Shown here piece by piece: positions 17,918-25,952 of a DNA stretch of 39,541 nt. The stretch's first letter is position 1, and the number at the start of each line of letters is the position of its first letter. Where the stretch lies: assembly GCF_000502955.1 (NCBI RefSeq), contig NZ_AYWO01000002.1:194195-233735 (forward strand). Reading direction: 5' to 3'. The translations under genes were made by a program, and so were the position numbers. The notes below the pieces were generated by a model. The model saw only the letters and a list, made by a program, of their open reading frames with translations, had not been told where the DNA came from and searched no databases. The DNA is from Mesorhizobium sp. LNHC252B00. Lineage in GTDB: Bacteria; Pseudomonadota; Alphaproteobacteria; Rhizobiales; Rhizobiaceae.

Positions 17918-18162
17918 TAGCCGGCCTCGATCTTCTCGAACTCTGCCACCCTGCGCTGCTTGAACTCCGGCGCCACCGGCTGCTGGAACAGCGTGTTGTC
18001 GAAAAACTTATCGAGATTGTCGAAGTCACGCTCGACGAGCGCTGTGTGGTCGATCGCCGCCATGCCGGAGCATTTGCCATGGCCATAGCCCAAGGTCTTG
18101 ACCAAGTGGTCCGACACGCCGGGCGCCAAGCTCACCGTCAGGCCTCGGGTCAGTATCTTCAT
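17914..18162 (-). CDS. Unrecognised 82-residue protein coupled to the amine oxidase
   Basis: A soluble protein with no family I recognise. The N-terminal half is mixed (MKILTRGLTVSLAPGVSDHL), and the C-terminal half is charged (ALVERDFDNLDKFFDNTLF). AGAGGA upstream supports the ATG at 18162. It follows the BetI-like gene by 24 bases and its stop overlaps the TTG start of the amine oxidase by 4 bases. It could be a small partner of the oxidase, or the C-terminal remnant of a larger enzyme that was deleted. Confidence 0.65.
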   Translation of the reverse strand: MKILTRGLTVSLAPGVSDHLVKTLGYGHGKCSGMAAIDHTALVERDFDNLDKFFDNTLFQQPVAPEFKQRRVAEFEKIEAGY

Positions 18163-18186
18163 CGCCGTTCCATCCTCTGTCGTTTT

Positions 18187-18879
18187 CTATGGTTCCGTCG
18201 CGCCGGCGGCCTTCCACGGAAAGTGCCTGGGGAATGCGGCCGACAGGAATTCATTGGCCGCCTGCAACGCGATCTCCCGGGTGGTGTCCTCGGTTCCCAT
18301 CGTCAACCGCAGCCACAGCCCCTCCAGCATGGCGCTGAGTGCCAGGGCCATGACCTGCGGCTCATACGCATAATCGCCGCTCTGCTTGAGCGTCGCGCAC
18401 AGGTCGATGAATATGGTCTGATAGACGGCATCGCGCGCATTGCTCAGCGCCTGGTAGTTCGGCCGCGACTTGGCCTCGCCCCAGAAGGCGCACCAGGCGG
18501 CGAGCTTGCGCTTGTTGCAGATCGAACGGTCGAAATCGGCGGAGACCAGGGCATGAAGCTGATCGGCGGGGTCATCGCCTGCCTTCTGCAAGGCATTGCG
18601 CCAGTGCGCCGAATACTCGTCATACATATGTTGCAAGGTCGCGATGAGCAGCTTCTCCTTGCTCTCGAAATGGAAATTGACGATGCCGCGCGACAGGCCG
18701 GCGCCATCCGCGACATCGGCCATCGTGGTTTCCGAATAGCCGCGCTTGGCTAGGGAATCGATCGTCGCCTCGATGAGCTGATGCTGCCTGACCTCCTTCG
18801 AGGCCTTGCGCCCGCGCTTTTCGGATTCGGCTTTCCGCGCCGATTCAACGAGGGCCTCCTTGGCGACTGCTGTCTTCAT
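18187..18879 (-). CDS. BetI-like TetR-family transcriptional regulator
   Basis: A 230-residue TetR-family protein. After a lysine/arginine-rich N-terminal tail (about 1-30) the DNA-binding domain reads LIEATIDSLAKRGYSETT and ADVADGAGLSRGIVNFHF, followed by ICNKRKLAAWCAFWGEAKSRP, a pattern typical of BetI, the choline-responsive repressor of glycine-betaine synthesis genes. It is the first gene of the operon with the amine oxidase. The start at 18879 is chosen for GGAG about 12 bases upstream; an ATG at 18900 is an alternative. The effector need not be choline, since no betA/betB genes are in the window. Confidence 0.85.
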   Translation of the reverse strand: MKTAVAKEALVESARKAESEKRGRKASKEVRQHQLIEATIDSLAKRGYSETTMADVADGAGLSRGIVNFHFESKEKLLIATLQHMYDEYSAHWRNALQKAGDDPADQLHALVSADFDRSICNKRKLAAWCAFWGEAKSRPNYQALSNARDAVYQTIFIDLCATLKQSGDYAYEPQVMALALSAMLEGLWLRLTMGTEDTTREIALQAANEFLSAAFPRHFPWKAAGATEP

Positions 18880-18940
18880 GGGTCTGATGGTCTCCAGCAT
18901 CGCCGGCTATTCAACCGGCTTTCGACCGCAAAGTCAGTGG

Positions 18941-18959
18941 GACGGTGCTCACCACTGTC
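18941..18959. promoter_or_regulatory. Candidate operator upstream of the BetI-like gene
   Basis: GACGGTG-CTCAC-CACTGTC is an inverted repeat with 7-base arms and one mismatch, containing the perfect core GGTG-CT-CACC. It lies about 60-80 bases before the regulator start, where an autoregulatory TetR-type site is expected. Confidence 0.4.
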
Positions 18960-19112
18960 AAGCACCTTCTGCATGACTTCCCAGGTTCGCAGGCTGCGCC
19001 ATGTCCTTGTCGGGCTGGAGATCGAAGACAACACCCCGGCCGAACACTCCATCGCCTACCACGATGGCCAAGGGCAACATCGCCATCGCTGGCGCGGCCA
19101 TGTGGTGATACT

Positions 19113-19250
19113 ATGGCTGGCGACCTCTGGGTCGAGATCTACGCCATGCGCGAGCTGCAGTACCAGAAACTGATGAAGCGGGCCAAGGTGGTGGCACGGC
19201 CGTTCATCAAGCTCGACCGCCGCGCCGCCAATCCGCCGGCGGATTTCTGA
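19113..19250 (+). CDS. Short hypothetical ORF, possibly a gene remnant
   Basis: A 45-residue frame (MAGDLWVEIYAMRELQYQKL...) ending 2 bases before the next start codon. There is no clear ribosome site, and upstream sequence in other phases (about 18990-19110) also looks protein-like, so this may be the end of a frameshifted or decayed gene. Not recognised. Confidence 0.3.
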   Translation: MAGDLWVEIYAMRELQYQKLMKRAKVVARPFIKLDRRAANPPADF

Positions 19251-19252
19251 TC

Positions 19253-19510
19253 ATGGACGACGCCGACAAGCCTGGAGAAGATGGGGAAGCCGCCGAGCAG
19301 TGGGCGCTCATCAACACGCCCCTCGGCGAAAAGTGGTCAGGCCGCACGCGGTATGCCGCCGCCATGTTCTTCTACAAGCGCAACGAGATGAGCGCCGAGA
19401 CGCTTGAAGTCTACCGCATTTGCGCACGGCTCGATTTCGAAAATCCGCTGCCGATCATCCGTGATCGCGGGATCGGCAGCGATTGGTTGAAGCGCATGGG
19501 CTTCCAATAG
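19253..19510 (+). CDS. Hypothetical 85-residue protein
   Basis: A soluble acidic protein, not recognised (MDDADKPGEDGEAAEQWALI...; central WSGRTRYAAAMFFYKRNEMS; end WLKRMGFQ). Amino-acid composition and the alternation of charged and aromatic residues look like a genuine protein. It follows the short 45-residue frame by 2 bases (TGATCATG), suggesting coupling, and converges with the dipeptidase gene. Confidence 0.5.
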   Translation: MDDADKPGEDGEAAEQWALINTPLGEKWSGRTRYAAAMFFYKRNEMSAETLEVYRICARLDFENPLPIIRDRGIGSDWLKRMGFQ

Positions 19511-19516
19511 ATCGCT

Positions 19517-20575
19517 CTAACCTATCGTCTTCTCGAGCATGTTGAGCCAGTTGCGATAAGCGATCTTCTCGATCAGCGCGTGGCCGAAGCCACGCGCTGC
19601 CAAAGCATCGATCAACTTCGGCAGGCCAGCGACGTCGCCGATAGCCGCCGGGATCATGGCGCCGTCGAAGTCCGAGCCGAGGCCGACGCCGTCCTCACCC
19701 AAAGCCTGCAGCAGCGAATCGACATGGCGCACCATGATGTCGAGGCTGGTGTCGGCATTCATCCGGCCGTCCTCGCGCAGGAAGCCGGTGGCGAAATTCA
19801 GTCCGACCATACCGCCGGATTCGCGGATCGCACCGAGTTGCCAGTCGATGAGGTTGCGCGAATGGCCGCTGATCGCATGCACGTTGGAATGGGTGGCGAC
19901 CAGCGGCGCATCGCTAAGCGCGGCAACATCGCGAAAACCTTTTTCGTTGAGATGCGAGAGATCGATCATGATCTTCAGCTGGTTGCAGGCCTTGACCAGT
20001 GCCTTGCCGGCATCGGTCAGGCCGGGCCCTGTGTCGGGCGAGGAGGGGAAGCGGAACGGCACGCCGTGACCGAAAGCATTAGGCCTGCTCCAGACGATGC
20101 CGAGCGAGCGCAGGCCGGCCTGATGCAGCACGTCGAGCATGGTAAGCTCGGGATCGATCGCTTCGACCCCTTCGATATGGAACACAGCTGCGATCGAGCC
20201 TTGCGCCATGGCATTGCGCACGTCGCCCGCGCTGCGGCAGACGGTGAGAGCTCCGGCCCGTTCCAGCCGGAACAGGATCGAGGCCATCGCGATCGTCGAG
20301 GTTAGCGCATCACTACGCGGAACCTCGGGCGGCAGCGGCTCCGCATCGCTCGGAGCCAGGGGCACGGGGCTGCGCCTGGATTTCTCGACGGGCGGCGGAA
20401 AGATGGCGAACATGCCGCCGGCAAAGCCGCCGGCCTTGGCACGCGGCAGGTCGATATGGCCGCCCGATTTTCCCTCTATGAACAGCTTTTCGACATCCGC
20501 GTCTTTCGACTGATAAAGTCTGAGCAACGTATCGTTATGGCCGTCGAAGACGGGAACGAGGTCGGTTTCGGTCAT
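19517..20575 (-). CDS. Membrane dipeptidase family (peptidase M19) metallohydrolase
   Basis: A 352-residue zinc-dependent dipeptidase-fold enzyme. The N-terminal metal motif is DGHNDTL (His13, Asp15); FHIEGVEAI supplies the bridging glutamate, and histidines follow in IDLSHLNEKG and VATHSNVHAISGHSRN, with LGSDFDG near the C-terminus. There is no signal peptide, so it is probably cytoplasmic. Members of this family sit inside glycine-betaine/dimethylglycine catabolic clusters of Pseudomonas, which fits the nearby BetI-like regulator, amine oxidase and Rieske remnant. The natural substrate is not established from sequence. Confidence 0.9.
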   Translation of the reverse strand: MTETDLVPVFDGHNDTLLRLYQSKDADVEKLFIEGKSGGHIDLPRAKAGGFAGGMFAIFPPPVEKSRRSPVPLAPSDAEPLPPEVPRSDALTSTIAMASILFRLERAGALTVCRSAGDVRNAMAQGSIAAVFHIEGVEAIDPELTMLDVLHQAGLRSLGIVWSRPNAFGHGVPFRFPSSPDTGPGLTDAGKALVKACNQLKIMIDLSHLNEKGFRDVAALSDAPLVATHSNVHAISGHSRNLIDWQLGAIRESGGMVGLNFATGFLREDGRMNADTSLDIMVRHVDSLLQALGEDGVGLGSDFDGAMIPAAIGDVAGLPKLIDALAARGFGHALIEKIAYRNWLNMLEKTIG

Positions 20576-20718
20576 GGGGGATCATTCGGTTCGTTTGTCG
20601 GCGATGTGGCTGCTGTAGATCATATCTACTTAGGCAGGATGCGCCACCCGGGCAAATGCCAAAGCCACCCCGGTGAGACTGCAGCCGCTTGCCACGCCGT
20701 TTGCGAACAACGATATCC

Positions 20719-21018
20719 CTACTTCTTCAGCACGTCGGCCCATTCCTGGTGGCGGCGGAACTGGGCGTTGGCGAACGGGCAGAGAGGAATGATTTTCTTG
20801 CCCGCTGCACGCGCATCCTCGACGGCGCGGGTGACGAGCCGAAGCCCGGCACCCTGGCCGCGAAACGCGTCCGGCACCTCGGTGTGGTCGATGATGATCT
20901 GGTGCTCGCCAATCTTGGTGAAGGTCATTTCGGCCTCGGCGCCACCGGGCCCGCGCAGGACATAGCGCCCCTTGGAACCGCGATCCTCCAATTCGATCTC
21001 AGGCAGTTGGTCAGGCAT
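20719..21018 (-). CDS. Small GNAT-type N-acetyltransferase (YjdJ-like)
   Basis: A 99-residue minimal Gcn5-related acetyltransferase fold. The acetyl-CoA-binding loop is visible as VPDAFRGQGAGLRLV (about 48-62), followed by the helix AVEDARAAGKKIIPLCPFA. This is the short YjdJ/NATD1-like class, not a full-length GNAT; the acceptor is unknown. GGAG upstream supports the start at 21018. It is the last gene of the dioxygenase-hydrolase-acetyltransferase operon, starting 3 bases after the hydrolase stop. Confidence 0.85.
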   Translation of the reverse strand: MPDQLPEIELEDRGSKGRYVLRGPGGAEAEMTFTKIGEHQIIIDHTEVPDAFRGQGAGLRLVTRAVEDARAAGKKIIPLCPFANAQFRRHQEWADVLKK

Positions 21019-21021
21019 CGC

Positions 21022-21642
21022 TTACACTCCTTGGGTGGCGCCGGCGAAGAGCCGCCGCGCCGCTTCGATCTCGTTTGGCCGCACCTCGTGCCCGCCTTCA
21101 TGCCACTCCACAGTGACATCGGCACCATCGGCACGCAAATAGGCTTCGAGCCGCGTCGTCAGGTTCGGCGGGCATATCGGATCGCGCTTGCCGGCGGTCA
21201 ACAGAATATGACGGCCCGCGAGGCTGCCCTTGACCTTCGGTTCGAACGGGATGAGCGGATGCATCAGCACTGAGGCGTCGAACCGCGCCGGTCTGGCAAA
21301 AATAACGGAGGCCAGGATGTTGGCGCCGTTGGAGTAGCCGAGGCCGAGCACGGCCGACGGCTTCGCCGCCTCGACATGCGCCTTGACGAAGCCCGCCATC
21401 TTGTCCGTCGCCCGTGCCAGATCGTCCATGTCGTAGACGCCCTCGCCGGTGCGGCGAAAGAAGCGCGCGGCACCTTGTTCCGACACGTCGCCCCGCGGCG
21501 AAATGATGGTCGCCTGCGGCGCGAGATCGCGCCCCAGCGACAGAAGCTGGTTCTCATCGGCTCCCGTGCCATGGAGGACGAACAGCAGCGGACCGCCCGG
21601 CGAACCGGGCAGCAGCTTGTGGACGTACGCGTCCTTGCTCAT
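21022..21642 (-). CDS. Alpha/beta hydrolase, phospholipase/carboxylesterase family (MhqD-like)
   Basis: A 206-residue serine hydrolase. The nucleophile Ser104 lies in GLGYSNGAN, Asp154 in GKRDPICP and His185 in EGGHEVRP complete the triad, and the oxyanion loop is VLHGTGADEN. It lies 4 bases downstream of a ring-cleaving dioxygenase, the same pairing as MhqO and MhqD of the quinone-responsive operons of Bacillus, so a role in detoxifying quinone or catechol-type compounds is plausible. There is no signal peptide, so cytoplasmic. Confidence 0.88.
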   Translation of the reverse strand: MSKDAYVHKLLPGSPGGPLLFVLHGTGADENQLLSLGRDLAPQATIISPRGDVSEQGAARFFRRTGEGVYDMDDLARATDKMAGFVKAHVEAAKPSAVLGLGYSNGANILASVIFARPARFDASVLMHPLIPFEPKVKGSLAGRHILLTAGKRDPICPPNLTTRLEAYLRADGADVTVEWHEGGHEVRPNEIEAARRLFAGATQGV

Positions 21643-21646
21643 GAGC

Positions 21647-22579
21647 TCAGCCTTCCAGTTTCTGCAGATGCTGTTCGAGATGGGATCGCAGGTGCTGATG
21701 CTGCGTCGGCAGCTTCAACGCCTCGCCGAGATGAGCGGTATCCTCGTCGCGATCGAAGCCTGGCTCGTTGGTGGCGACTTCGAACAGCACGCCACCCGGC
21801 GTGCGGAAATAGATCGCCCAGAAATAGTCGCGATCGATCACCGGCGTCACCCCATAGCCGGTGTCCATCAACGCCTTGCGCACTTCGAGCTGCTTGGCGC
21901 GGTTCTCGACCGCGAAGGCGACATGGTGGACGGAGCCGGCGCCCAGATCGGCGAAGGCGGCGGTCGGCAGCGATTCGATGTCGACGACATCGGCGCCGTT
22001 GCCGTTCTTCACAGCGAGCCGCCTGACATTGCCTGATTTCTCGATCTCCTCGTAGCCCATGAATTTCAAAAGCTCCTCGGTAGCGCCGCCATCCTTCAGA
22101 CGCAGCGACACCGAGTGGAAGCCGCGGATCGCCTCATCAACGGGAATGCCGCCTTTCGCCCATGGCGCTCTGCTGTCCGCCTTGTCTTCGACCAGCGCGA
22201 AGCCATCGCCATCGGGGCCTGCAAAGGCCAGACGCTTCTCGCCGAACGTCACTTCGCGCGACACGCCGGCGACGCCCTCATCGGCAAAACGCTTTTCCCA
22301 ATAGTCAAGCGTACCCTCCGGCACCGAATAAACCGTGGTACCGACTTCGCCGACGCCATGCCGGCCCTTTCCGATGTTGGGGAACGGGAAATAGGTCATC
22401 ACCGAACCGGGCGTGCCTGTCTCGTCGCCATAATAGAGGTGGTAGACATCGGGCGCGTCGAAGTTGACGGTCTTCTTGACTCGGCGCTGGCCGAGCTTCT
22501 GGGTGAAGAACTCATTGTTCTGCCGGGCATCCCTGGCCATCGAGGTGACGTGATGCAGGCCCTTGATCTGGTCGAGCAT
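21647..22579 (-). CDS. Ring-cleaving dioxygenase, vicinal-oxygen-chelate family (MhqO-like)
   Basis: A 310-residue two-module VOC/glyoxalase-fold dioxygenase of the hydroquinone-cleaving type. The likely metal ligands are His10 (GLHHVTS), His219 (SVHHVAFAVEN) and Glu267 (GGVLFEVAT), as in PcpA-like enzymes. The start at 22579 has KGLHHV right after the first residues and a polypurine site upstream; longer open frame upstream overlaps the operator palindromes and is not used. First gene of a three-gene operon with a hydrolase and an acetyltransferase; probably derepressed by quinones or electrophiles through a MarR-type repressor, none of which is encoded nearby. Confidence 0.88.
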   Translation of the reverse strand: MLDQIKGLHHVTSMARDARQNNEFFTQKLGQRRVKKTVNFDAPDVYHLYYGDETGTPGSVMTYFPFPNIGKGRHGVGEVGTTVYSVPEGTLDYWEKRFADEGVAGVSREVTFGEKRLAFAGPDGDGFALVEDKADSRAPWAKGGIPVDEAIRGFHSVSLRLKDGGATEELLKFMGYEEIEKSGNVRRLAVKNGNGADVVDIESLPTAAFADLGAGSVHHVAFAVENRAKQLEVRKALMDTGYGVTPVIDRDYFWAIYFRTPGGVLFEVATNEPGFDRDEDTAHLGEALKLPTQHQHLRSHLEQHLQKLEG

Positions 22580-22666
22580 TGTCTTGCTCCTTCCCTTGGT
22601 GCTTGTGCGGCCCTCGCCGCTGTCCACGCCAATATGAGGACGCGGGCGCTTAAGGCAAAGGCGGCA

Positions 22667-22719
22667 AACACAGAATGGACTGTGTTGTATAAGTGAACAA
22701 TTCATGGGGAACCGTTCAC
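22667..22719. promoter_or_regulatory. Two palindromic operators upstream of the MhqO-like operon
   Basis: A perfect inverted repeat AACACAG-AATGGA-CTGTGTT lies at 22667-22686, and 6 bases further a second, looser pair GTGAAC (22693-22698) and GTTCAC (22714-22719). They lie 90-140 bases before the dioxygenase start and about the same distance before the divergent sulfatase. The 20-base size of the first fits a MarR- or TetR-type dimer site. Confidence 0.6.
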
Positions 22720-22767
22720 CAAACGACTCACAAGACAGACTTGCGCCGTCGGCAGAATTCGGTTCCA

Positions 22768-22812
22768 TGAGCGGCGTTTTCGAGCATCCGGACAGGGGGT
22801 ATCGCGAGTGAC
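22768..22812 (+). CDS. Possible 14-codon leader ORF of the sulfatase
   Basis: ATG at 22768 opens a 14-codon frame (MSGVFEHPDRGYRE) whose stop TGA overlaps the GTG start of the sulfatase gene (GTGA). There is no good ribosome site in front of it, so it may be chance, but the overlap would allow coupling. Confidence 0.2.
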
Positions 22813-24382
22813 TGGGAAAACCAGGCGGCCTAACATTCTGCTGATCACATGCGACCAGTGGCGCGGCGATTGCCTGTCGGCCGCGGGCCACCCGCTCGTG
22901 AAGACGCCGAATGCCGATGCGCTGGCCGCGGAGGGTGTGCTGTTCAAGCGGCACTATGGCGGCGCGGCGCCCTGCTCGCCGGCCCGCGCCTGCCTCTACA
23001 CTGGCCTCTACCAGATGAACAACCGCGTCTGCCGCAACGGCACGCCGCTCGATGCCAGCCACGGCAATATCGCGCTGCATGCGCGCGGCCTGGGCTACGA
23101 TCCGACGCTGTTCGGTTACACCGACGTCTCGCTCGATCCACGCTTGCTGGCGCCGGGCGACCCGCGGCTGCAAAGCTATGAAGGCGTGCTGCCGGGCTTT
23201 GCGGTGCGCCAGTTGCTGCCTGAACATCAGAAACAGTGGCTTTCCTGGCTGAAGCAGCGGGGCATCGACATCAGCGCCGGATCTCCCGACATCCACCGCC
23301 CGGTGGCCCAAGGCAAGGCCAGCGCATCCGTCAGCAACGCGCCGCCTGTTTACGCCAGGAACGAAACTCCAGCCGCCTTCCTGACCTGTGAATTCACGCG
23401 CTGGCTCGGCGAGCAGCAGGACGCGGCGCCTTGGTTCGCGCATCTTTCCTTCATCAGCCCGCACCCGCCCTTCATCGTCCCGGAGCCCTACAACACGATG
23501 TATGATCCGGGCGACGGGCCTTCCTTCCAGCGTGCGGCAAACTGGCAGACAGAGGCTGAAAGCCATCCCTATCTCGCCTTTGATCTAGGCCGGCAGAAGC
23601 AGATGAAATTCCGTCCCGACGCCAAGGGCAAGGTGCACGACTGGAACGAGGACGACTTTCGCCGCATCCGTGCGATCTATTACGGCATGATCTCCGAGGT
23701 CGACGCGCAGCTCGGTCGCATCTGGCAATCGGTCAAGGCCGCGGGCGCGTGGGACGACACCATCATCGTGCTGACATCGGACCATGCCGAAATGATGGGC
23801 GACCATTTCATGCTCGGCAAGGGCGGCTACTTCGACGGCAGCTATCACATTCCGCTGATCATTCGCGACCCGCGCCACGCCCAGGCCGCCGGCGGCAGCG
23901 TCGATCGCTTCACCGAAGCTGTGGACATTTTGCCGACGCTTCTCGATCTGCTCGGCGAAGCACCCGCGCCGCATCTCGACGGATACTCGGTGAAGCCGTT
24001 CCTGGACGGCGGAAGCCCTCCGGACTGGCGCGATGCCGCGCACTGGGAGTTCGATTTCCGTTCGATCGCCGATGGTGAGGCTGAACGGCATTTCGGCATC
24101 GCCTCACGCCAGTGCAACCTCGCCGTCATCCGCACAGAAAAATTCAAATATGTGCATTTCGGTGGCGGCCTGCCGCCGCTGCTGTTCGATCTGGAAAATG
24201 ATAGGGGCGAGTTGAACAATCTGGCCGCCGATCCAGCCTATCTCATCGTGCGGCTGGAGTTCGCCGAACGGCTGCTTGCCTGGCGAGCCGAACATCTCGA
24301 CCAGTCGCTGGCACTGGCAGAACTGACCGAGCACGGCGTGGTTGGTCACATAGCCTGGAGTGGTAAGGGAATAGGGCAGTAA
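22808..24382 (+). CDS. Sulfatase / phosphonate monoester hydrolase family enzyme
   Basis: A 524-residue member of the alkaline-phosphatase/sulfatase superfamily. The catalytic signature APCSPARACLYTGL has Cys56, which would be converted to formylglycine; metal ligands include Asp16 in ITCDQWRGD and the later LTSDHAEMMGDH. Length and cytoplasmic location (no signal peptide) fit the rhizobial arylsulfatase/phosphonate monoester hydrolase group better than secreted sulfatases. It needs a formylglycine-generating enzyme, not seen here. The GTG start at 22808 is preceded by AGGGGG. It is divergent from the MhqO-like operon and ends close to the convergent PRC-barrel gene. Confidence 0.9.
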   Translation: MTGKTRRPNILLITCDQWRGDCLSAAGHPLVKTPNADALAAEGVLFKRHYGGAAPCSPARACLYTGLYQMNNRVCRNGTPLDASHGNIALHARGLGYDPTLFGYTDVSLDPRLLAPGDPRLQSYEGVLPGFAVRQLLPEHQKQWLSWLKQRGIDISAGSPDIHRPVAQGKASASVSNAPPVYARNETPAAFLTCEFTRWLGEQQDAAPWFAHLSFISPHPPFIVPEPYNTMYDPGDGPSFQRAANWQTEAESHPYLAFDLGRQKQMKFRPDAKGKVHDWNEDDFRRIRAIYYGMISEVDAQLGRIWQSVKAAGAWDDTIIVLTSDHAEMMGDHFMLGKGGYFDGSYHIPLIIRDPRHAQAAGGSVDRFTEAVDILPTLLDLLGEAPAPHLDGYSVKPFLDGGSPPDWRDAAHWEFDFRSIADGEAERHFGIASRQCNLAVIRTEKFKYVHFGGGLPPLLFDLENDRGELNNLAADPAYLIVRLEFAERLLAWRAEHLDQSLALAELTEHGVVGHIAWSGKGIGQ

Positions 24383-24424
24383 GGCGAACCGGTACGTCGA
24401 CGGTCCAGCCCTACTGCCTGTTGC

Positions 24425-25672
24425 CTACCTCATGATCATGCGCTGCTGATCGCGCTTTTGGGCATAGCTGCCTTTGTCATAGGCGGTTTGAGCCTCAAGC
24501 TGTTGCTTGGTGAAGGTCGTGTAGAGATACCTCTTGCCGTTCTTGTCGGTCATGAATTTGAGATTGTCCATGCCGACCGCGACTTCCTTCGCGCCAATGC
24601 CGAGGAAGCCGCCGACATCGACGATCACTGCATCGGGTTTTTTGTCGGGGGTCAAGACGACGTCGCCGATCACGCCGACCTTGGCGTCGTTGGCACCGTA
24701 GACGGTGGTGCCCTTCAGATCGTCGACGCGGATCTCACCAACCGGCATTTCCGTCAGCGCAGACTTGTCGATGGCTGCGGTCTTTGTCTGGTCGGGTGCC
24801 GTCGCGGCGGCCGGTGCGGTTGCTGGAGGCGCATTGGAAGCCGTCGTTGCCGGCAGCGGATCATAGGCCTTGCGGTTGAAATCCGGCTGCGCCTGCAGCT
24901 CTTCCTTGGTGGTCTGGGCCACCAGCCAGCGATCGCCGTTCCTCTCGGCCCATTTGGCCTTGTTGAAATCATAGGGGACGTTCTTGGCCCCTATACCAAG
25001 GAATCCGCCAACGCCGATGATCAGGGACTGCGCTTTGCCTTCCTTGGTCAGAACGATGTCGTTGACACTGCCGATGTTCTGCGCGTCATCGCCGGTGCCG
25101 TTGTAGACGGTTTCGCCAATGATGTTGGTGGCAAGATTGCCGTCGGCGCGCTTCACGGGTTCCGTCGGAGCGGCGTTCATGTCGACAGGCTTTTGCGCGG
25201 TATCCGTCGTCGCAGGTGCTGTTGGCGCCGCAGTCGGAGCGGCAGGCGCAGGAGCGTAGGGTTTCGTGTCGAATTCAGCCTGCGCAGTCAACTCTTCCTT
25301 GGTGGTCCGGGCAACCAGCCAGCGGTCGCCGTTCTTTTCGGCCCATTGCAGTTTGTCATAGTCGAACGCGACATTTTTCGTGCCTACACCCAGAAAGCCG
25401 CCCACGCCTATGATGACGGATTTCGCCTGCCCATCCTTGTCGAAGACGACGTCAGTGACTTTGCCGATATTCTCGGCATCATCGGCGGTGCCGTTGTAGA
25501 CGGATTCGCCGATGATGTTGGTGACGATGCTGCCCTCTGCGCGCACTGGAGCGGCGCCTGGCTGCTGAACGGCAGGACCGGTCGCTGGCGCCGGGGCTGT
25601 CGTGCTCTGCGCGTAGGCCCCGGTCGCGACCAGCGCTGCGAGTGCGGTCGTGGCTAAGAGGTTGCGGGTCAT
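24425..25672 (-). CDS. Secreted protein with three PRC-barrel domains
   Basis: A 415-residue envelope protein. Residues 1-21 are a signal peptide (MTRNLLATTALAALVATGAYA). Three PRC-barrel domains follow, at about 47-130, 177-260 and 312-395, separated by Ala/Pro/Thr linkers. The first two are near duplicates (TNIIGESVYNGTADDAENIG versus TNIIGETVYNGTGDDAQNIG; both KNGDRWLVARTTKEEL-like), while the third is more diverged, so a recent internal duplication is likely. PRC barrels mediate protein or membrane-surface contacts. An exact EcfG promoter lies 85 bases upstream, placing it in the general stress regulon. Confidence 0.9.
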   Translation of the reverse strand: MTRNLLATTALAALVATGAYAQSTTAPAPATGPAVQQPGAAPVRAEGSIVTNIIGESVYNGTADDAENIGKVTDVVFDKDGQAKSVIIGVGGFLGVGTKNVAFDYDKLQWAEKNGDRWLVARTTKEELTAQAEFDTKPYAPAPAAPTAAPTAPATTDTAQKPVDMNAAPTEPVKRADGNLATNIIGETVYNGTGDDAQNIGSVNDIVLTKEGKAQSLIIGVGGFLGIGAKNVPYDFNKAKWAERNGDRWLVAQTTKEELQAQPDFNRKAYDPLPATTASNAPPATAPAAATAPDQTKTAAIDKSALTEMPVGEIRVDDLKGTTVYGANDAKVGVIGDVVLTPDKKPDAVIVDVGGFLGIGAKEVAVGMDNLKFMTDKNGKRYLYTTFTKQQLEAQTAYDKGSYAQKRDQQRMIMR

Positions 25673-25756
25673 GATGTTCTCTCCTCGTGCCTGATTTCGT
25701 GCACGCCACGCATCGTCGCTAAAGGCGATCGGACGCGGCGTCTTTTACAGCTTCAC

Positions 25757-25781
25757 AACGTCGTGAGCATGCTGTTGTTCC
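25757..25781 (-). promoter_or_regulatory. EcfG promoter of the PRC-barrel gene
   Basis: On the minus strand: GGAAC (25781-25777), 16-base spacer, CGTT (25760-25757). Exact match to the alphaproteobacterial general-stress sigma consensus; 85 bases before the start codon at 25672. Confidence 0.85.
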
Positions 25782-25871
25782 GACAAAAAGCGCGGGGCAT
25801 CCGTGCCAGAATCACCGGGCGATGTGCCTTGGCCGCAGAGCAAGCCGAGCGAATGTCGATTGCTCTCGAGC

Positions 25872-25896
25872 GGAACCTTTCCCGCTTCGCCGCGTT
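25872..25896 (+). promoter_or_regulatory. EcfG promoter of the lipid kinase gene
   Basis: GGAAC (25872-25876), 16-base spacer, CGTT (25893-25896), ending 56 bases before the ATG at 25953. Divergent from the PRC-barrel promoter. Confidence 0.85.
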
Positions 25897-25952
25897 TCAG
25901 CCTGCGGCTGGGTCTGTCCCGGTCCAACCATGGTCGAATAACGGAGCGGGGC

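Noticed and set aside
22714..22730. GGAAC at the sulfatase upstream region as an EcfG promoter
   Set aside because: The -10 position at 16 or 17 bases does not contain GTT.
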